Below are positions 33,495 to 44,477 of a stretch of 64,000 bases of DNA, in pieces (position 1 is the first letter of the stretch; each line of letters starts with the position of its first letter). The stretch is from Eublepharis macularius (Eukaryota > Chordata > Lepidosauria > Squamata > Eublepharidae). The notes beneath the pieces are model-generated. The model ran no database searches and was not told the origin of the DNA. It was given only the letters and a program-made list of their open reading frames with translations. The DNA lies in assembly GCF_028583425.1 (NCBI RefSeq), contig NC_072791.1, positions 17,131,868-17,195,867 on the forward strand, in the 5' to 3' direction. A program made the position numbers and the translations under genes.

Positions 33495-34340
33495 AAATGA
33501 CAGGGGGTTTTTTCTGCAGAGGGGGAAAAGAAACCTCTGTCTCCTTTCCTGGACTAATGTGAATGGAACATTAGTCATGGCATATGAATTATCAGCCCAT
33601 CACCAAAACAAGGTTATGAAGAGAGGAGAGTGCATTTACAAGAGGAGGATGCAGCCGCTATAATTCTGTTACGGAGCACAGTTACACTTAAAAACCTTTT
33701 TGAAAAGTAGGACTTTGAAGCTACTTCCTCTTGATGGGAACTCTCTTGGGCATGAAATCAAACGTGGGAATTACCTATCTGACCTAACCGTAGCGCCAAC
33801 AAACAGGATTCAAAATTGCAAAGAATTTTGCATGTTAATATTGGTTGTTGGCCATAACCACAGGCAGTTCCATGAGAATAAGAAAAAGGAAATTCATGAT
33901 AGGCAGGATCGTTGCCGTCTATATCAATTCTGTGCTTTAAAAAATAAATAAAATCAAGGGGTTGGATCCACTACAGAGTAAGACTTCCTTCTGTGGAGCA
34001 CAACCTTTGCAGCTCACTCCTCCTGTACCAGCCTGAAAACCCTCCCAAACTCCTGTTCCTGACTGTCCCTGTTCCCACGGGAACAGGACTTCGGAGGGCA
34101 TTTGGGGCTGCAAAAAGCACACCATGCAGGCAGAAGTCCAGAGGTTCACCGAAACGGTGTTCTGCATCCAGCCTGAGATTTTGTACCAGCATCCTGAACA
34201 TCTGATCTTAGAAGGGATAGCGTAGAGCTCTTTTGTTTGTTCTTTTTCTCTGCACATGGTTAGCCACTTTGGGACTCAGTTGGGGAGAAAAGTGGAATAT
34301 AAATATGCAAAATAAATAAAATGCAAGTAAGTAATGTATC

Positions 34341-34935
34341 CATAGCATAGAGGTTAAGTGGTTGGACTGCAAATCAGCACTCTGCTGGTTCGACTCCCAC
34401 AACTACCATGAGCTCAGCAAGTGGCCTTGGGTAAGCCGCTCCTCTCAGCTCAGCTCCCCAGCTGTATTGTGGGGATAATGATAACACTGACTTTATTCAC
34501 TGCTCTGCGTGGGGCACTAATTTGTCTAGAAGAGCAATATGGTGGTGAAATGGTTGGGTTGCATATGAGCACTCTGCTGGTTCGACTCCCATTACTGCCA
34601 TGAGCTCTGCAGGTGGTCTTGGGTAAACCACTCCTCTTGGCTGCAGCTCCTCAGCTGTATTGGGGGGATAATGATAACACTGACTTTATTCACTGCTCTG
34701 CGTGGGGCACTAATTTGTCTAGAAGAGCAATATGGTGGTGAAATGGTTGGGTTGCATATGAGCACTCTGCTGGTTCGACTCCCATTACTGCCATGAGCTC
34801 TGCAAGTGGTCTTGGGTAAACCGCTGCAGCTCCCCAGCTGTATTGGGGGGATAATAACAACACTGACTTTATTCACCTCTCTGAGTAGGGCACTGATCTG
34901 TCTAAAACAGCAGTATACGAGCACAGATATTATTA
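34341..34935 (+). mobile_element. Three tandem tRNA-derived SINE units
   Basis: Units begin at about 34341, 34541 and 34734. Each has GGTTGG(A/G)(C/T)TGCA, the B box GGTTCGACTCCC, then CTGTATTG(T/G)GGGGATAAT and TTTATTCAC(T/C)(G/T)CTCTG. Units 2 and 3 are nearly identical with a 193-bp period, which points to tandem amplification rather than separate insertions. Confidence 0.78.
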
Positions 34936-35593
34936 TTTCTAATCTTCAGCCCCACTCGGAGCTCCAAGACTACTCAGGGACTTGAAACCCAATGCTCTGT
35001 GCTTGACACTGGCCTCATTGGAGGTGCATTGCCCAAAGCAAGGAGGTGCATTAAAATCTGGCAAAAACCTGTCACTAAATCATCTCCACCCACCCACCCC
35101 CCGAAACAAACCCTCGAATGCCAGTGGAATTCCAACCGCGCCAACTATAACGGGGGTCCCTGCTGAGCCATGCTAGCCCAGCTGCTCCTTCAGATCACTG
35201 GCAGTTTTGGAAAGACAGAGATCCTGTTCTGCATCTCAGAGGGACTCCTCTGCATGCCAAATGCATATATTGTACGTGCTCTGGGAAAAGAAAGAAATAA
35301 AGATGATAGATGAAGGCCTCCGGGCGTAACGACAGGCCTTGAGAAAGGCAGAGTCTCCCTGCAGCGTGCTGTCTGAGGGAGATGCAGGGTGATATTCCGA
35401 GATCGGAAATGAGACCGGAAGGACTTCGCCCCACCAACAACTGCAGCAGTACAGGTAACCGACATACTGTGTGCAATGAAAGTGACTGATTGTAGGAACC
35501 GAAGTGTCCTTTGAGTGACAGACCAGGAACAATTCCAGGGAACATCAAAGCAAGGCATGGAAACCTAAGAGAGGATACTATAGAATCCTAGTT

Positions 35594-35770
35594 CCAGAGG
35601 AGTCAGCTTTGTTAGTCTATAGTTGCAAAATAGTAAAGAGTCCAGTAGCACCTTTAAGACTAACCAACTTTATTGTAGCATAAGCTTCTGAGAATCACAG
35701 CTCTGAGCTGTGGTTCTTGGAAACATGCTACAATAAAGTTGGTTAGTCTTAAAGGTGTTACTGGACTCTT
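35594..35770. mobile_element. Palindromic-family element with collapsed centre
   Basis: Arms AGTCCAGTAGCACCTTTAAG and CTTAAAGGTGTTACTGGACT are well kept. The centre has lost CUGAUGA and one stem II strand, leaving CACAGCTCTGAGCTGTGGTT as a plain hairpin. Confidence 0.75.
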
Positions 35771-35773
35771 CAA

Positions 35774-35848
35774 TATAGAATTGGGTTGGAAGGGACCTCT
35801 AGGGTCAGCTAGTCCAATCCCCTGTACAATGAAGGAAATTCACAAATA
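35774..35848 (-). mobile_element. CR1 LINE 3' terminus, short
   Basis: ATAGAATTGGGTTGGAAGGG and CAGCTAGTCCAATCCCCTGT match the reversed CR1 3' end. It leads into a C-rich and CA microsatellite. Confidence 0.75.
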
Positions 35849-35879
35849 CCACCCCCCCCCCCCCCCACACACACACACA
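35849..35879. repeat. C-rich and (AC)n microsatellite
   Basis: A run of C followed by ACACACACACACA at the edge of a CR1 terminus. Confidence 0.9.
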
Positions 35880-36514
35880 GTGACCCATACTTCTATCTAG
35901 CAGGAGGGAGCGTACGACTGATTTTTGCAGTGCGCTGAGAATAGCACTTGAAATTTGTTTTCTGGTAATTTGGTTTGGATGTGTGTAATTTGGACTGGAT
36001 GTGTGGCCCCTGATGAAGTTATTCTTATTAAACAAGCATGATAATTTGCCGGCCCCTTGTTGGGCAGGGGGGGGGGGGTCTTCTGTCCTTCCTCCATCTT
36101 CACGGCTCCACCTGATAAAGAGAAGAAAAGTGGGTTATAAATTTGAACACACTTACCTTGAAGAGTTGCCTGTATTTGTTCTCGTAACAGCACCCATCTT
36201 ATTAGCACCTATTTGGAAAAAAAAGAGAAACATTATTTCTGTGGGACTGAGTTCTTATAGCACTTTTGAACTGACTTATAAGTGGCCATTACTTATTTGT
36301 ATGAGTGACTGTATATACTTGTTGACAGAGATATGTCTTTCAATTTTGGAATGAGGATTGAATTTTGTAATGAGTTTTAAATATTTATTAATATTTATTA
36401 GAGCACTTAGTCACTTTGACACTTTCAAATGATATATACATAAACAGAGATATATAGATTGCAAACGCTTTACGTAGTTGTCTGATTCCTGCAGTGTGGC
36501 TAGTCCACCTAGAG

Positions 36515-37430
36515 TTCTAGGTTCATAGAATCAGCATTGCTGTCAGATGGCCATCTAGCCTCTGCTTAAAAACCTCCAAAGGAGAGCCCACCACCTCTCA
36601 AGGAAGCCTGTTCCACTGAAGGACTGCTCAGTCAGGAAGTTCTTCCTAATGTTTAGCTGAACACTCTTTTGATTTAATTTCAACCTGTTGGTTCCCGTCC
36701 GATCTTCTGGGGCAATGGAAAACAAGTATGCACCATCGTCTATGTGGTATAATGGGGCCTTTCCTCCCACTGGTAGACCCCGCTCTGCCTATCCCTCCCT
36801 TTCTGCCTCTGGCCAGGCACCTGAAGGGGCTGTCTCCCTTCTCTGTCTCCGGGTATTTGCTGCCACCACTGTCCCTGTATGGGGTCCTGGTTAGGCGGGA
36901 CAGCCTCCTAACCCCCCTCCTCTGCTAGTGGGCCCAAGTGGTTGGGGGGCTATGTGGAACAGAAGAGCTTTCCTCCGTCATCAATTCCAAAACTCATTTA
37001 TTGAACTGCTAACTATACACAGGTAAATAAACAGTGAACGGAAGGACTAATAAAACCTACACAGAAACCCCTACTCTATCTCCCTCATGCCCTAATTAGA
37101 TGTTGTGTAGGGCAAGCCCAGTCCTTTGGTACCTGGGGTTACACTAGATCTACCTCTCCCCTCAGAGCCATCTCTCCCTCCGCTCTCCAGCCACCAACTG
37201 CCAACTTCCAACTCCCCTCCACCAACTGACTCGCTCTCCCTCCAATCACATTTCACTCCAGAACTCGTCCCTCCCCTCTGCAGCCCATAGAAAGGTAACT
37301 CCAGAAACCACAAGGGCGTTTCTCCACAGTCTATATGACAGCCCTTCATGTACTTGAAGATGGTTATCATATCACCTCTCAGTCATCTCCTCTCCAGGCT
37401 AAGCATATTTTATGGATGCTCTTTCCAGAA
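36515..37430 (-). mobile_element. CR1 LINE 3' fragment interrupted by a solo LTR
   Basis: CR1-type words TTCATAGAATCAGCATTG, CATCTAGCCTCTGCTTAAAA and AAGTTCTTCCTAATGTTTAG occur on the left. CATGTACTTGAAGATGGTTA and CACCTCTCAGTCATCTCCTC continue the same element on the right. The LTR at 36743-37328 separates the two halves. Confidence 0.82.
36743..37328 (-). mobile_element. Solo LTR, 586 bp, with 5-bp target duplication
   Basis: The insert starts TGTGGTATAATG and ends TTTCTCCACA, giving TG...CA ends and a TGTGG/CCACA inverted repeat. It is flanked by GTCTA on both sides (36738-36742 and 37329-37333). On the minus strand an AATAAA signal lies at 37002-36997, which suggests that orientation. 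There is no internal coding region, so it is probably a recombined remnant of an LTR retroelement of unknown family. Confidence 0.78.
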
Positions 37431-39151
37431 CACACGCACAGCTCTTATTTGTACAGAACAAATGCCTGGCTATAAAAGAGACTGAACCTTGAATAGGCAC
37501 CTGGCCTTATTTGTTTGGGGCCTATAAGCAATCGAGGTTTTCCGGGCTGCAATCCCACTGTAATCTCTGAAAGGGAACTGCGGGGTAGCCTCCATGTAGG
37601 TGGATTGCTGCCTTTTATCCTTGAGGAGACTCTTGTGTTTTCCACAGCACGGGAACAGGTAGGAATTCAGTAGGTGTACTGCTGCCTGTTGCCAGGTATT
37701 CGGATGAAATAAAGAAGTCTACCAGCCAATCAGATTTTAATTAAGCTTTGCTGGGATCAATGCCAGCACACATCACATAAACCTCTATATGGTGTACACA
37801 GTTATGTAGATGGTATAGATTGTGCTGTAGATATCAGGGCACCAATTTGGACTAGATGACCCGTAAGTTCCACCAAACCCAGGCACTGGTTGGTTTACAA
37901 AATTAATGTGTATTTGGCTCGATATTAAGTGCCCAGCGAAAACTTCGTCATATATTCAAATGCAGGTAGTAGAATGGTTTGGGAAGAGGCGGTATGTGAG
38001 TGTGTAGTGGCTTTTCCCTGCGTTCATAGTACGGCATAGAAAATCCTCACCATAGCAACAACCTATATTGTTAAGATTTTGCAATTTATTAAAAACAAAA
38101 ACAAAAAAAAATCACATACACACACACACACAACTCCAGACTGCTTGTTTACCTCTTGCGGAGGAAATAACAAGCCAAAACTGTGAGTGGATTACTGTGA
38201 AATGAAGATTGACAGGTTGAGTCTGATACCTCTGAACATAAGGCACCCAATTACTGTCGTTTATGAAAGGCAAATGCCAAAAACCAAGATCGGCCAGCTT
38301 CTCTAGTCTCATGGGATAGCATATTTTGGAAGCAACACTCTTAAGTGACAGCGGTTACTTCTAGGGGCCAGAAATAGTCAAAATCCATAATCAAGCAGGT
38401 GCATTCAATGCTAATTAATGCAAAGACGTATGCAAATACAAAGGCTTGGATCCTTTGAACAAGTTCTGTGCCTGCTAGTCTCTGCTGCGGAGCCGGAGCG
38501 TGCTTCCTCTCGCACTAGCACTTCCATTTGCACAAGACTAATGGTTTTCCGTGGGTCCTGGTGCAAACACAAATGCTAGAGCCAGAGGAAGCACACTCCG
38601 CAGCAGAGACTATCTAGCACACCTGGAATTTGTTCACAGGATCTGAACCAAAATGCAAAAGAGTGATGTAACATTGATATGTGACATGCCTCCATTCCTT
38701 ACCACTTCCACGTGGTTTGTGTTTACCTTCTGGGTGGCACTTTTTGTAGCACCTTGATTTAAAAAGGGGTGAGAACACCAGGATATATGAAGCCACCGGA
38801 AGGTGGGAAAGGGGAACCTTTTAAAAGCAAGTCCCTATGAGGCTGAGAAGGAAGGCAAGGGGGTGTTGTGTTGTTCCCAGGGCAGGCGAAGGAACAAGGT
38901 GGTGCCACCCCCTTCCCTGCCCGTCTGGGGTCTGAGCAAACCTGTTTTTGGCAGAAGGCTAGATGACCCGATGGGGGACGTCGATGGAAGTCTGCCTTTC
39001 TCACTTGGACTCCAAGCGGTTTACAAGTATCATAGAACTTTTCAATCGATGAATAAAGCCAGCTGGGGAGCATTTGAAGAAGAGAACTCTCCAGCAGAGG
39101 GAGGGTTAAATGCCCTCTTCCCTGCATTACTATAATAATATTAGTATTATA
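37431..39151. other. Mostly unrecognised intergenic DNA
   Basis: A CA microsatellite (38111) and a short LINE-tail-like word near 38995 are visible. No gene is seen. Confidence 0.45.
38111..38132. repeat. (AC)n microsatellite
   Basis: A short CACACACACACACA run next to an A-rich tract. Confidence 0.9.
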
Positions 39152-39368
39152 TTGTGGTGGAGAGTGCCGTCAAGTTATAGCTGACTTATGGCGACCCCTG
39201 GTGGGGTTTTCATGGCAAGAGACTAACAGAGGTGGTTTGCCATTGCCTTCTTCTGCAGCCCTGATCTTTGTTGGAGCTCTCCCATCCAATTACTAACCAA
39301 GGCCGACCCTGCTTAGCTTCTGAGGTATGATGAGATCAGGCTCACCTGGGCTAGCCAGGTCCAGGCGA
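39152..39368 (-). mobile_element. 5S rRNA-derived SINE
   Basis: A complete copy: GTGGTGGAGAGTGCCGTCAA at the body end and CCCTGCTTAGCTTCTGAGGT in the 5S-like head. Confidence 0.85.
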
Positions 39369-39500
39369 ATATTATATTAATATGCATTAATTGGATCCTC
39401 CTGTTTGCGTGGTGCTGTATGGCTCTGCCCTGAGGAAAAGATGTTGTCTTTAGTTAAGGGGTATTCACCCATTTTTGCCCAGTAGGGGCACTCTCCACTG

Positions 39501-39660
39501 GTTGCCAACTCCAGGTTTGGAAATTCCTGGAGATTTAGAGGTGGAGTATGGGGAGGGCAGGACTTGAGGAGGAGGAGAACCTTAGCAAGGTTCTGATCTC
39601 TGGAGATCAGCTGTAATTCTGGGAGATCTCCAGGCTCCACACAAGGAGCCTAGCAACCTT
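39501..39660 (+). repeat. GTTGCCAAC-family repeat, shortened
   Basis: GTTGCCAACTCCAGGTTTGG and CAGCTGTAATTCTGGGAGAT are in family order, with the middle part deleted. Confidence 0.65.
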
Positions 39661-40203
39661 AGTAAAAACACCATTACACTGCACACTCCTGTTTGCCAGC
39701 CGTGATTTATCACCAAACCAACCCTTTTCAGTACAATTGTTACAGAAGTAGGCTGACTATTTCTCCCAGGCCCGTGTTTTCTCCATATGCAGGGAGGATT
39801 CTAACATGGGGAAGCTCTAGAATAATTGTTCCCCCTCCACCCCCCCACCCCCCCCACACACCTGCAGCTTAGATCTCTAGTGTTTTATACCTTGATTCTG
39901 GCAGATCATGTCAGCTGCGATTCCATCCTTTTCACCTGCAATTCTTCACACTTGTTCGCTTCCTTAATTAAAGCGGGGATGTTATCCTTGCATGCCTCCA
40001 AACACTTTGCCCAGATCTTGGCCTTGCTGGCTTTATCTAATACCCCGTTTGCATGTTAGAAGAAATCAGGACGCATCTGAACTCCTGGAAGGGTGCTGGG
40101 CAAAAAAGTTTCAGCAGGTCCACCCTGCGGGATGAGAGCAAACACTTCCAACAGAGCCAGCCAGAAATCAGAGCATAAAGGCAGCAGGCCTCTCCAGTTT
40201 TTA

Positions 40204-40458
40204 CAGGGCTTTTTTTCAGCAGGAACGCGGAGGAATGGAGTTCCGGGACCTCTTGAAAATGGTCACATGGCTGGTGGCCCCGCCCCCTGATCTCCAGACA
40301 GAGGGGAGTTTAGATCGCCCTCCATGCCATGGCGCAGAGGGCAATCTAAACTCCCCTCTGTCTGGAGATCAGGGGGCAGGGCCACCAGCCATGTGACTAT
40401 TTTCTCCTAGGGCAACCCACTGAGTTCCACCACCTCTTTTCCCAGAAAAAAAGCCCCG
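40204..40458. mobile_element. hAT MITE, CAGGGCTTTTTTTC family, copy 4
   Basis: A complete copy with an exact 8-bp duplication AGTTTTTA (40196-40203 and 40459-40466). Its inner arms (TCTCCAGACAGAGGGGAG and complement) are almost perfect, so the copy is probably relatively recent. Confidence 0.92.
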
Positions 40459-40611
40459 AGTTTTTATCTCCAGCATCTTGCGTGTCAAGGTGAACTGCCT
40501 CAGAATATGGAGGCTCCACCAAGCTACTGACAGGCCTATCCTCCACAAATTTCTCTCCTACATTTTTCGAAGTCTCTGAAACTGATGGGCATTGTCACAT
40601 TTTGTACCAGT

Positions 40612-40927
40612 AGAAAAGAGCAAGAGTCCAGTAGCACCTATAAGACTAACAAAATTTGTGGTCGGGTATGAGCTTTTCTGAGTCACAGCTCACTTATTGA
40701 GATGCAGCTAGAATGTGAGTCCGTCTGTCCTTCTATCTTAAGACACCTTAAGTACCAATCTTAACTACCAATCTTAAGATAGAAGGACAGATGGACTCAC
40801 ATTCTAGCTGCATCTCAAGGAGTGAGCTGTGACTCACGAAAGCTCATACCTTACCGCAAAGGTGCTACTGGACTCTTGCTCTTTTCTACTGCTACAGACA
40901 TACTAACATGGCTGCCCATCTTGAACG
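40612..40927. mobile_element. Long palindromic element with disabled hammerhead centres
   Basis: TTTTGTACCAGT (40600-40611) and TTTTGTTCCAGT (40928-40939) flank this 316-bp palindrome. The inner arms extend well beyond the usual centre (GATAGAAGGACAGATGGACT and complement). Both arms read CUCAA where the catalytic CUGAA should be, so the G5 position is lost in both, while GAAA and AGCU remain on the plus strand. Confidence 0.82.
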
Positions 40928-40974
40928 TTTTGTTCCAGTTCACTGCTTGTGAACTATGAGCTCTCTGAAGTCAT

Positions 40975-41235
40975 CTTGATTTTATTTATTTATGTCATTT
41001 ATAGTCTGCCTTTCTCACTGAGACTCAAGGCGGATTACATAGTGTGAGATTAGTACAATCAGTATTAAGGACATTTCCATACAGTGTCAAGGACATTTCC
41101 ATAAATAATGCCATGGGATGTTGCAAAGAAATAGCATTAGCAAGGATCCAATACAGAGTTGAAGAATTGCTGAAACAGAACATACTCAGTTCTAGGACTG
41201 ATACTGGATAACATGAAGCACAGGTAGTATATAGG
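40975..41235 (+). repeat. Unclassified interspersed repeat, longer copy
   Basis: It has TAGTCTGCCTTTCTCACTGA, GTGTGAGATTAGTACAATCA and AAGGACATTTCCATAAATAA, with an internal short duplication of the last word. An L1 is inserted at its right side and similar sequence resumes after it. Confidence 0.55.
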
Positions 41236-41247
41236 AGTACATATTCA

Positions 41248-41771
41248 GACGCATACAGTACTCCATACAATATTGCAGATACCAATACTGTTTAAGCCGG
41301 AATTGTTTCTATTAAACTGCATCCCGGACGAATTTAATAAAGATCAGAAACATTTTATAATACGTGCAGTGACAGCAGCTAGAATTTTATTAGCATCTTA
41401 TTGGAAACAACAAATAATACCACCTCAAGAAGAACTACTGGAAAAGATTATGGAAACAGCGGAAATGGATAAATTGACGATATTAAAAGGGAAAATGGAA
41501 GAAGAATTCGCTGGACCCTGGACACCGTTTTATAACTGGATTACCAATAAATATAAAGACTTGATGTAAAAGGACTCAAATGTTTCATCATTAATAGTAT
41601 ATTTTATTATTAAGGATGTTTAATGATATACTGAGCATTGCTGTAAGCAGGATATTATGGATATATTTACCTTTCTTTCTCTCAGTTTTCTAGCTATACT
41701 CTCTTTCTGTTCTTATTTCCTCTCTTTTTTCTACTTGTTTTGCTATCTGAAAACCAATATTTTTTTTTTAA
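41248..41771 (+). mobile_element. 5'-truncated L1-type LINE with 15-bp target duplication
   Basis: AGGAGTACATATTCA is found at 41233-41247 and again at 41772-41786. The insert encodes the last ~98 residues of an L1-like ORF2 (41273-41569: FIIRAVTAARILLASYWK and FYNWITNKYKDLM). A pyrimidine-rich 3' UTR follows, ending in a run of T rather than poly-A. It lies inside a diverged interspersed repeat. Confidence 0.85.
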
Positions 41772-41929
41772 AGGAGTACATATTCAAAGCAACAGATAAT
41801 ATTCAAGGCAACATCGTAGTGAAGTCTATGGTCCCTAACTCCCTTTTATTTGTCAAGAACCTACTGCTAAACAATTAAGTGAGCCAGAAACTCTAGGATG
41901 ATAAGGGGAAATTCCCACAAGGTGGACTT

Positions 41930-42165
41930 CCTTATTTATTTATTTGCTCCATTTAACCTCTGCCTTTCTTCCCAATGGGGACCCAAAATGGCGTACGTCA
42001 CTCTGCTTTCCCGTTTTATCCTCACAACAATCCTGTGAGGTAGACGAGGCTGAGAGTGTATGATTGGTGCAAAATCAACCAAAAAGTGTCCACGGAAGAG
42101 GGGGGATTCGCACCTGGGTCTCCCAGATCCTAGTGCAATGCTCTAACCACTACACAGTCCTGAAT
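41930..42165 (-). mobile_element. tRNA-derived SINE, second family, reversed
   Basis: CTGCCTTTCTTCCCAATGGG, CAATCCTGTGAGGTAGACGA and GCAATGCTCTAACCACTACA give a complete copy in reverse, with the tail at the left. Confidence 0.75.
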
Positions 42166-42169
42166 TTAT

Positions 42170-42790
42170 TAATTTATTTAAAATATTTATATTGCTGCTT
42201 TTCTACCCAAAAAAGGGTCTCCAAGGCAGAGAGCGACAGATAATTGAAACAATAAAAAAAACATCTTAAATGCTTATATAAATACAATAAAAACATACAG
42301 ATATATAACACCCACAACCAGGGAGAAAGGCCAGTATGAGTTTACCAGGGGTACACCAACCAAAATAAATAAGTCTTCACTAGCTGGTGGGAGACAATAA
42401 CAGAGGGAGACAGGCAAATCTCCCTAGGGAGGGAGTCCCACAGTTTCAACACGATGACTAAGGTGGCCATTTTTTGGGTTGTCACCTGTCTAAATTCAGA
42501 TAGTGGCGGCACCCAAAGCAAGGATTCTGAAGTTGACAGCCGCTGAGAGGCAGGTTTATATGGGGGAAGGCGGCCCTTAAGGTATGCTGGCCACAAATCA
42601 TATAAGGCTTTAGAGGTCAGTACCAATACCTTGAATTGGGCCTGGAAGAAAAGTGGAAGCCAGGAAAGATGGAACAAGACTGGAGTCATATGGTCCCTAT
42701 GACCCACTCCAGACAATACACTGGCCACAGCATTCTGTACAAATGTGTCAGTCCTTGGCAAGTAGAATCCCCAAGTTCTCCACAGCAAAC
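42170..42790 (-). mobile_element. L2-like LINE ORF2 C-terminus and 3' end
   Basis: The minus-strand frame 42342-42788 contains HMTPVLFHLSWLPLFFQAQF, KVLVLTSKALYDLWPAYLKG and LKLWDSLPREICL. This is the pattern of the L2-clade ORF2 end (HWLP, QFK, KAL, LW.SLP). The AT-rich tail with AATAAA-like words lies on the left. Confidence 0.75.
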
Positions 42791-44236
42791 ATGCAGGTGT
42801 ATTGGTTGATGTAACCTGATTAGAGATCCATCAAGTTCAAGGTGCTCAGACAACTGAATTGGCAGAAGTGACGTAAATGGGGTTGGTGATGTTAGTTATA
42901 GGGAAAGTTCCCGCCATCGGGATAAGGACCATTAAGGTTTTGGGTGCGAAAGAGCCGGGGGGGGGGGGGTGAAAGGGAGAAGCTAGGTTTAGGCTAGACA
43001 GACCAAAGAATGAAATCATCTCAGTTCCCAAGAAGGATACATTTCGAGCTGGCCGCAGCCAGTCTTCAAAGACACTTGCTGGAGGCAGCAGGGGAAAGAG
43101 AAAGTAAATACTTGTGAGATAACCTACTGCTTTAACATCAGTAAGAAACTTCTCATGCCCTCAGAGGACCAGTACATAACACAGAATACATTCATGGCAG
43201 ATATGCAGACAGGCATATATGACAGAGTGCTGCTTTCAGACAGTCTTCAAGGGCAGCCCCACGTAGATTTGAAATGGTGGGTGTCCTGGGCCCAACTTGA
43301 GAACTCCATCACATTCACAACTTGCTTTCGTGTTTATGGCCATGTAGTCCTCTGCAACAGGCCAAATCCTTCCGTCCTGAAACTATTTCGGTTTGGGGCA
43401 TTGGCTAAAAGCTTCTTCTACATGCTGCCGCATGGTCCAGGAAAAGCGAGCACAAGATACAGAGGAGAATGTGCCATGAACATACGACAATAACAGACTT
43501 TACAACTTCCCTTGTTGAGCTCCATCTCATAGAAATCAACTCCGAGAAGAGAGAGGGAGAAATTTCCTTCTGCCCTGCTGCAACAGAATCTTCATTGCTA
43601 TCACTATAAGACAACTCTTCTCCGCCTGTAAAGTAAATGCAGCAAGAGAAGCAATTATAATTTTTTTTTCTGTTAAGAGCCTTACATTGCATTCAACTCT
43701 TTGGAAACATCCACGCACAGAGACCGACAGATGCTTGCCATTGAGAGCAAAGCGCTTCCACATATGGGCTGAGAGCTGGGATCCAGGCGCAGTCTGCTAT
43801 CAGCAAATGACAGAACTCCTCATGCATTGGGGAAAGGAACCTGGGATGAATCACTGAATGGTTCCCTCTGCTGCAAGTTCTATCTTGGGCCTTAGCCAGA
43901 GATTTATGAAGCCTCTACCCCCCCCCCCTTCACATATTTGGTGCTTGGCAGGTGGAGCGATCTGTTTCTTTCTGAGCCACCGCCTGCTTTTTTTCACAGC
44001 GCTGCACTGCTAATGTTTCTTTAACCACATGCTGACATTTTCCCAGCAATCTGGTCTTGTGTAAACACCTTCATGAGATTGTTATCGATCTTTAAGGAGA
44101 AATGGTTGGAATCAATCAGGCCGAGGTCTTGGGGATGTAGTCCCGAGTATCTCAATTCCCAAGTTCAATCTAGGGAGTTCGATGGAGCTTATTCCCAAGG
44201 AAGTGTACATAGGATTGAAGCTTGCTTTGTCTTTCT
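42791..44236. other. Unrecognised intergenic DNA
   Basis: A poly-G tract near 42957 and scattered short frames only. Confidence 0.45.
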
Positions 44237-44343
44237 GAGTGGATAGCTATGTTAATCTATAGTAGAAAGACAAAATTTGAATCCAGTAGCACTTTAAAGA
44301 CTAACACAATATTTTACAGGGTATAAGCTTTCATGAGTCAAAG
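44237..44343. mobile_element. Palindromic-family left arm
   Basis: It carries AATCCAGTAGCACTTTAAAG and GTATAAGCTTTCATGAGTCA, the complement of a degenerate hammerhead centre. The 122-bp PLE end is inserted into its edge, so this copy is older than that insertion. Confidence 0.65.
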
Positions 44344-44355
44344 CTCATTTTGCAG

Positions 44356-44477
44356 ATGTATTGTCGAAGGCTTTCACGGCCGGAGAACGATGGTTGTTGT
44401 GGGTTTTCCGGGCTGTATTGCCGTGGTCTTGCTGTGCCAAGACCACGGCAATACAGCCCGGAAAACCCACAACAACC
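44356..44477. mobile_element. 122-bp palindromic PLE end with 12-bp target duplication
   Basis: CTCATTTTGCAG is repeated exactly at 44344-44355 and 44478-44489. The insert starts ATGTATTGTCGAAGGC, the complement of the PLE terminus at 26014. It then folds back: GTTGTTGTGGGTTTTCCGGG and onward is matched in inverted order up to 44477. It has no coding sequence and no hammerhead core. Confidence 0.88.
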
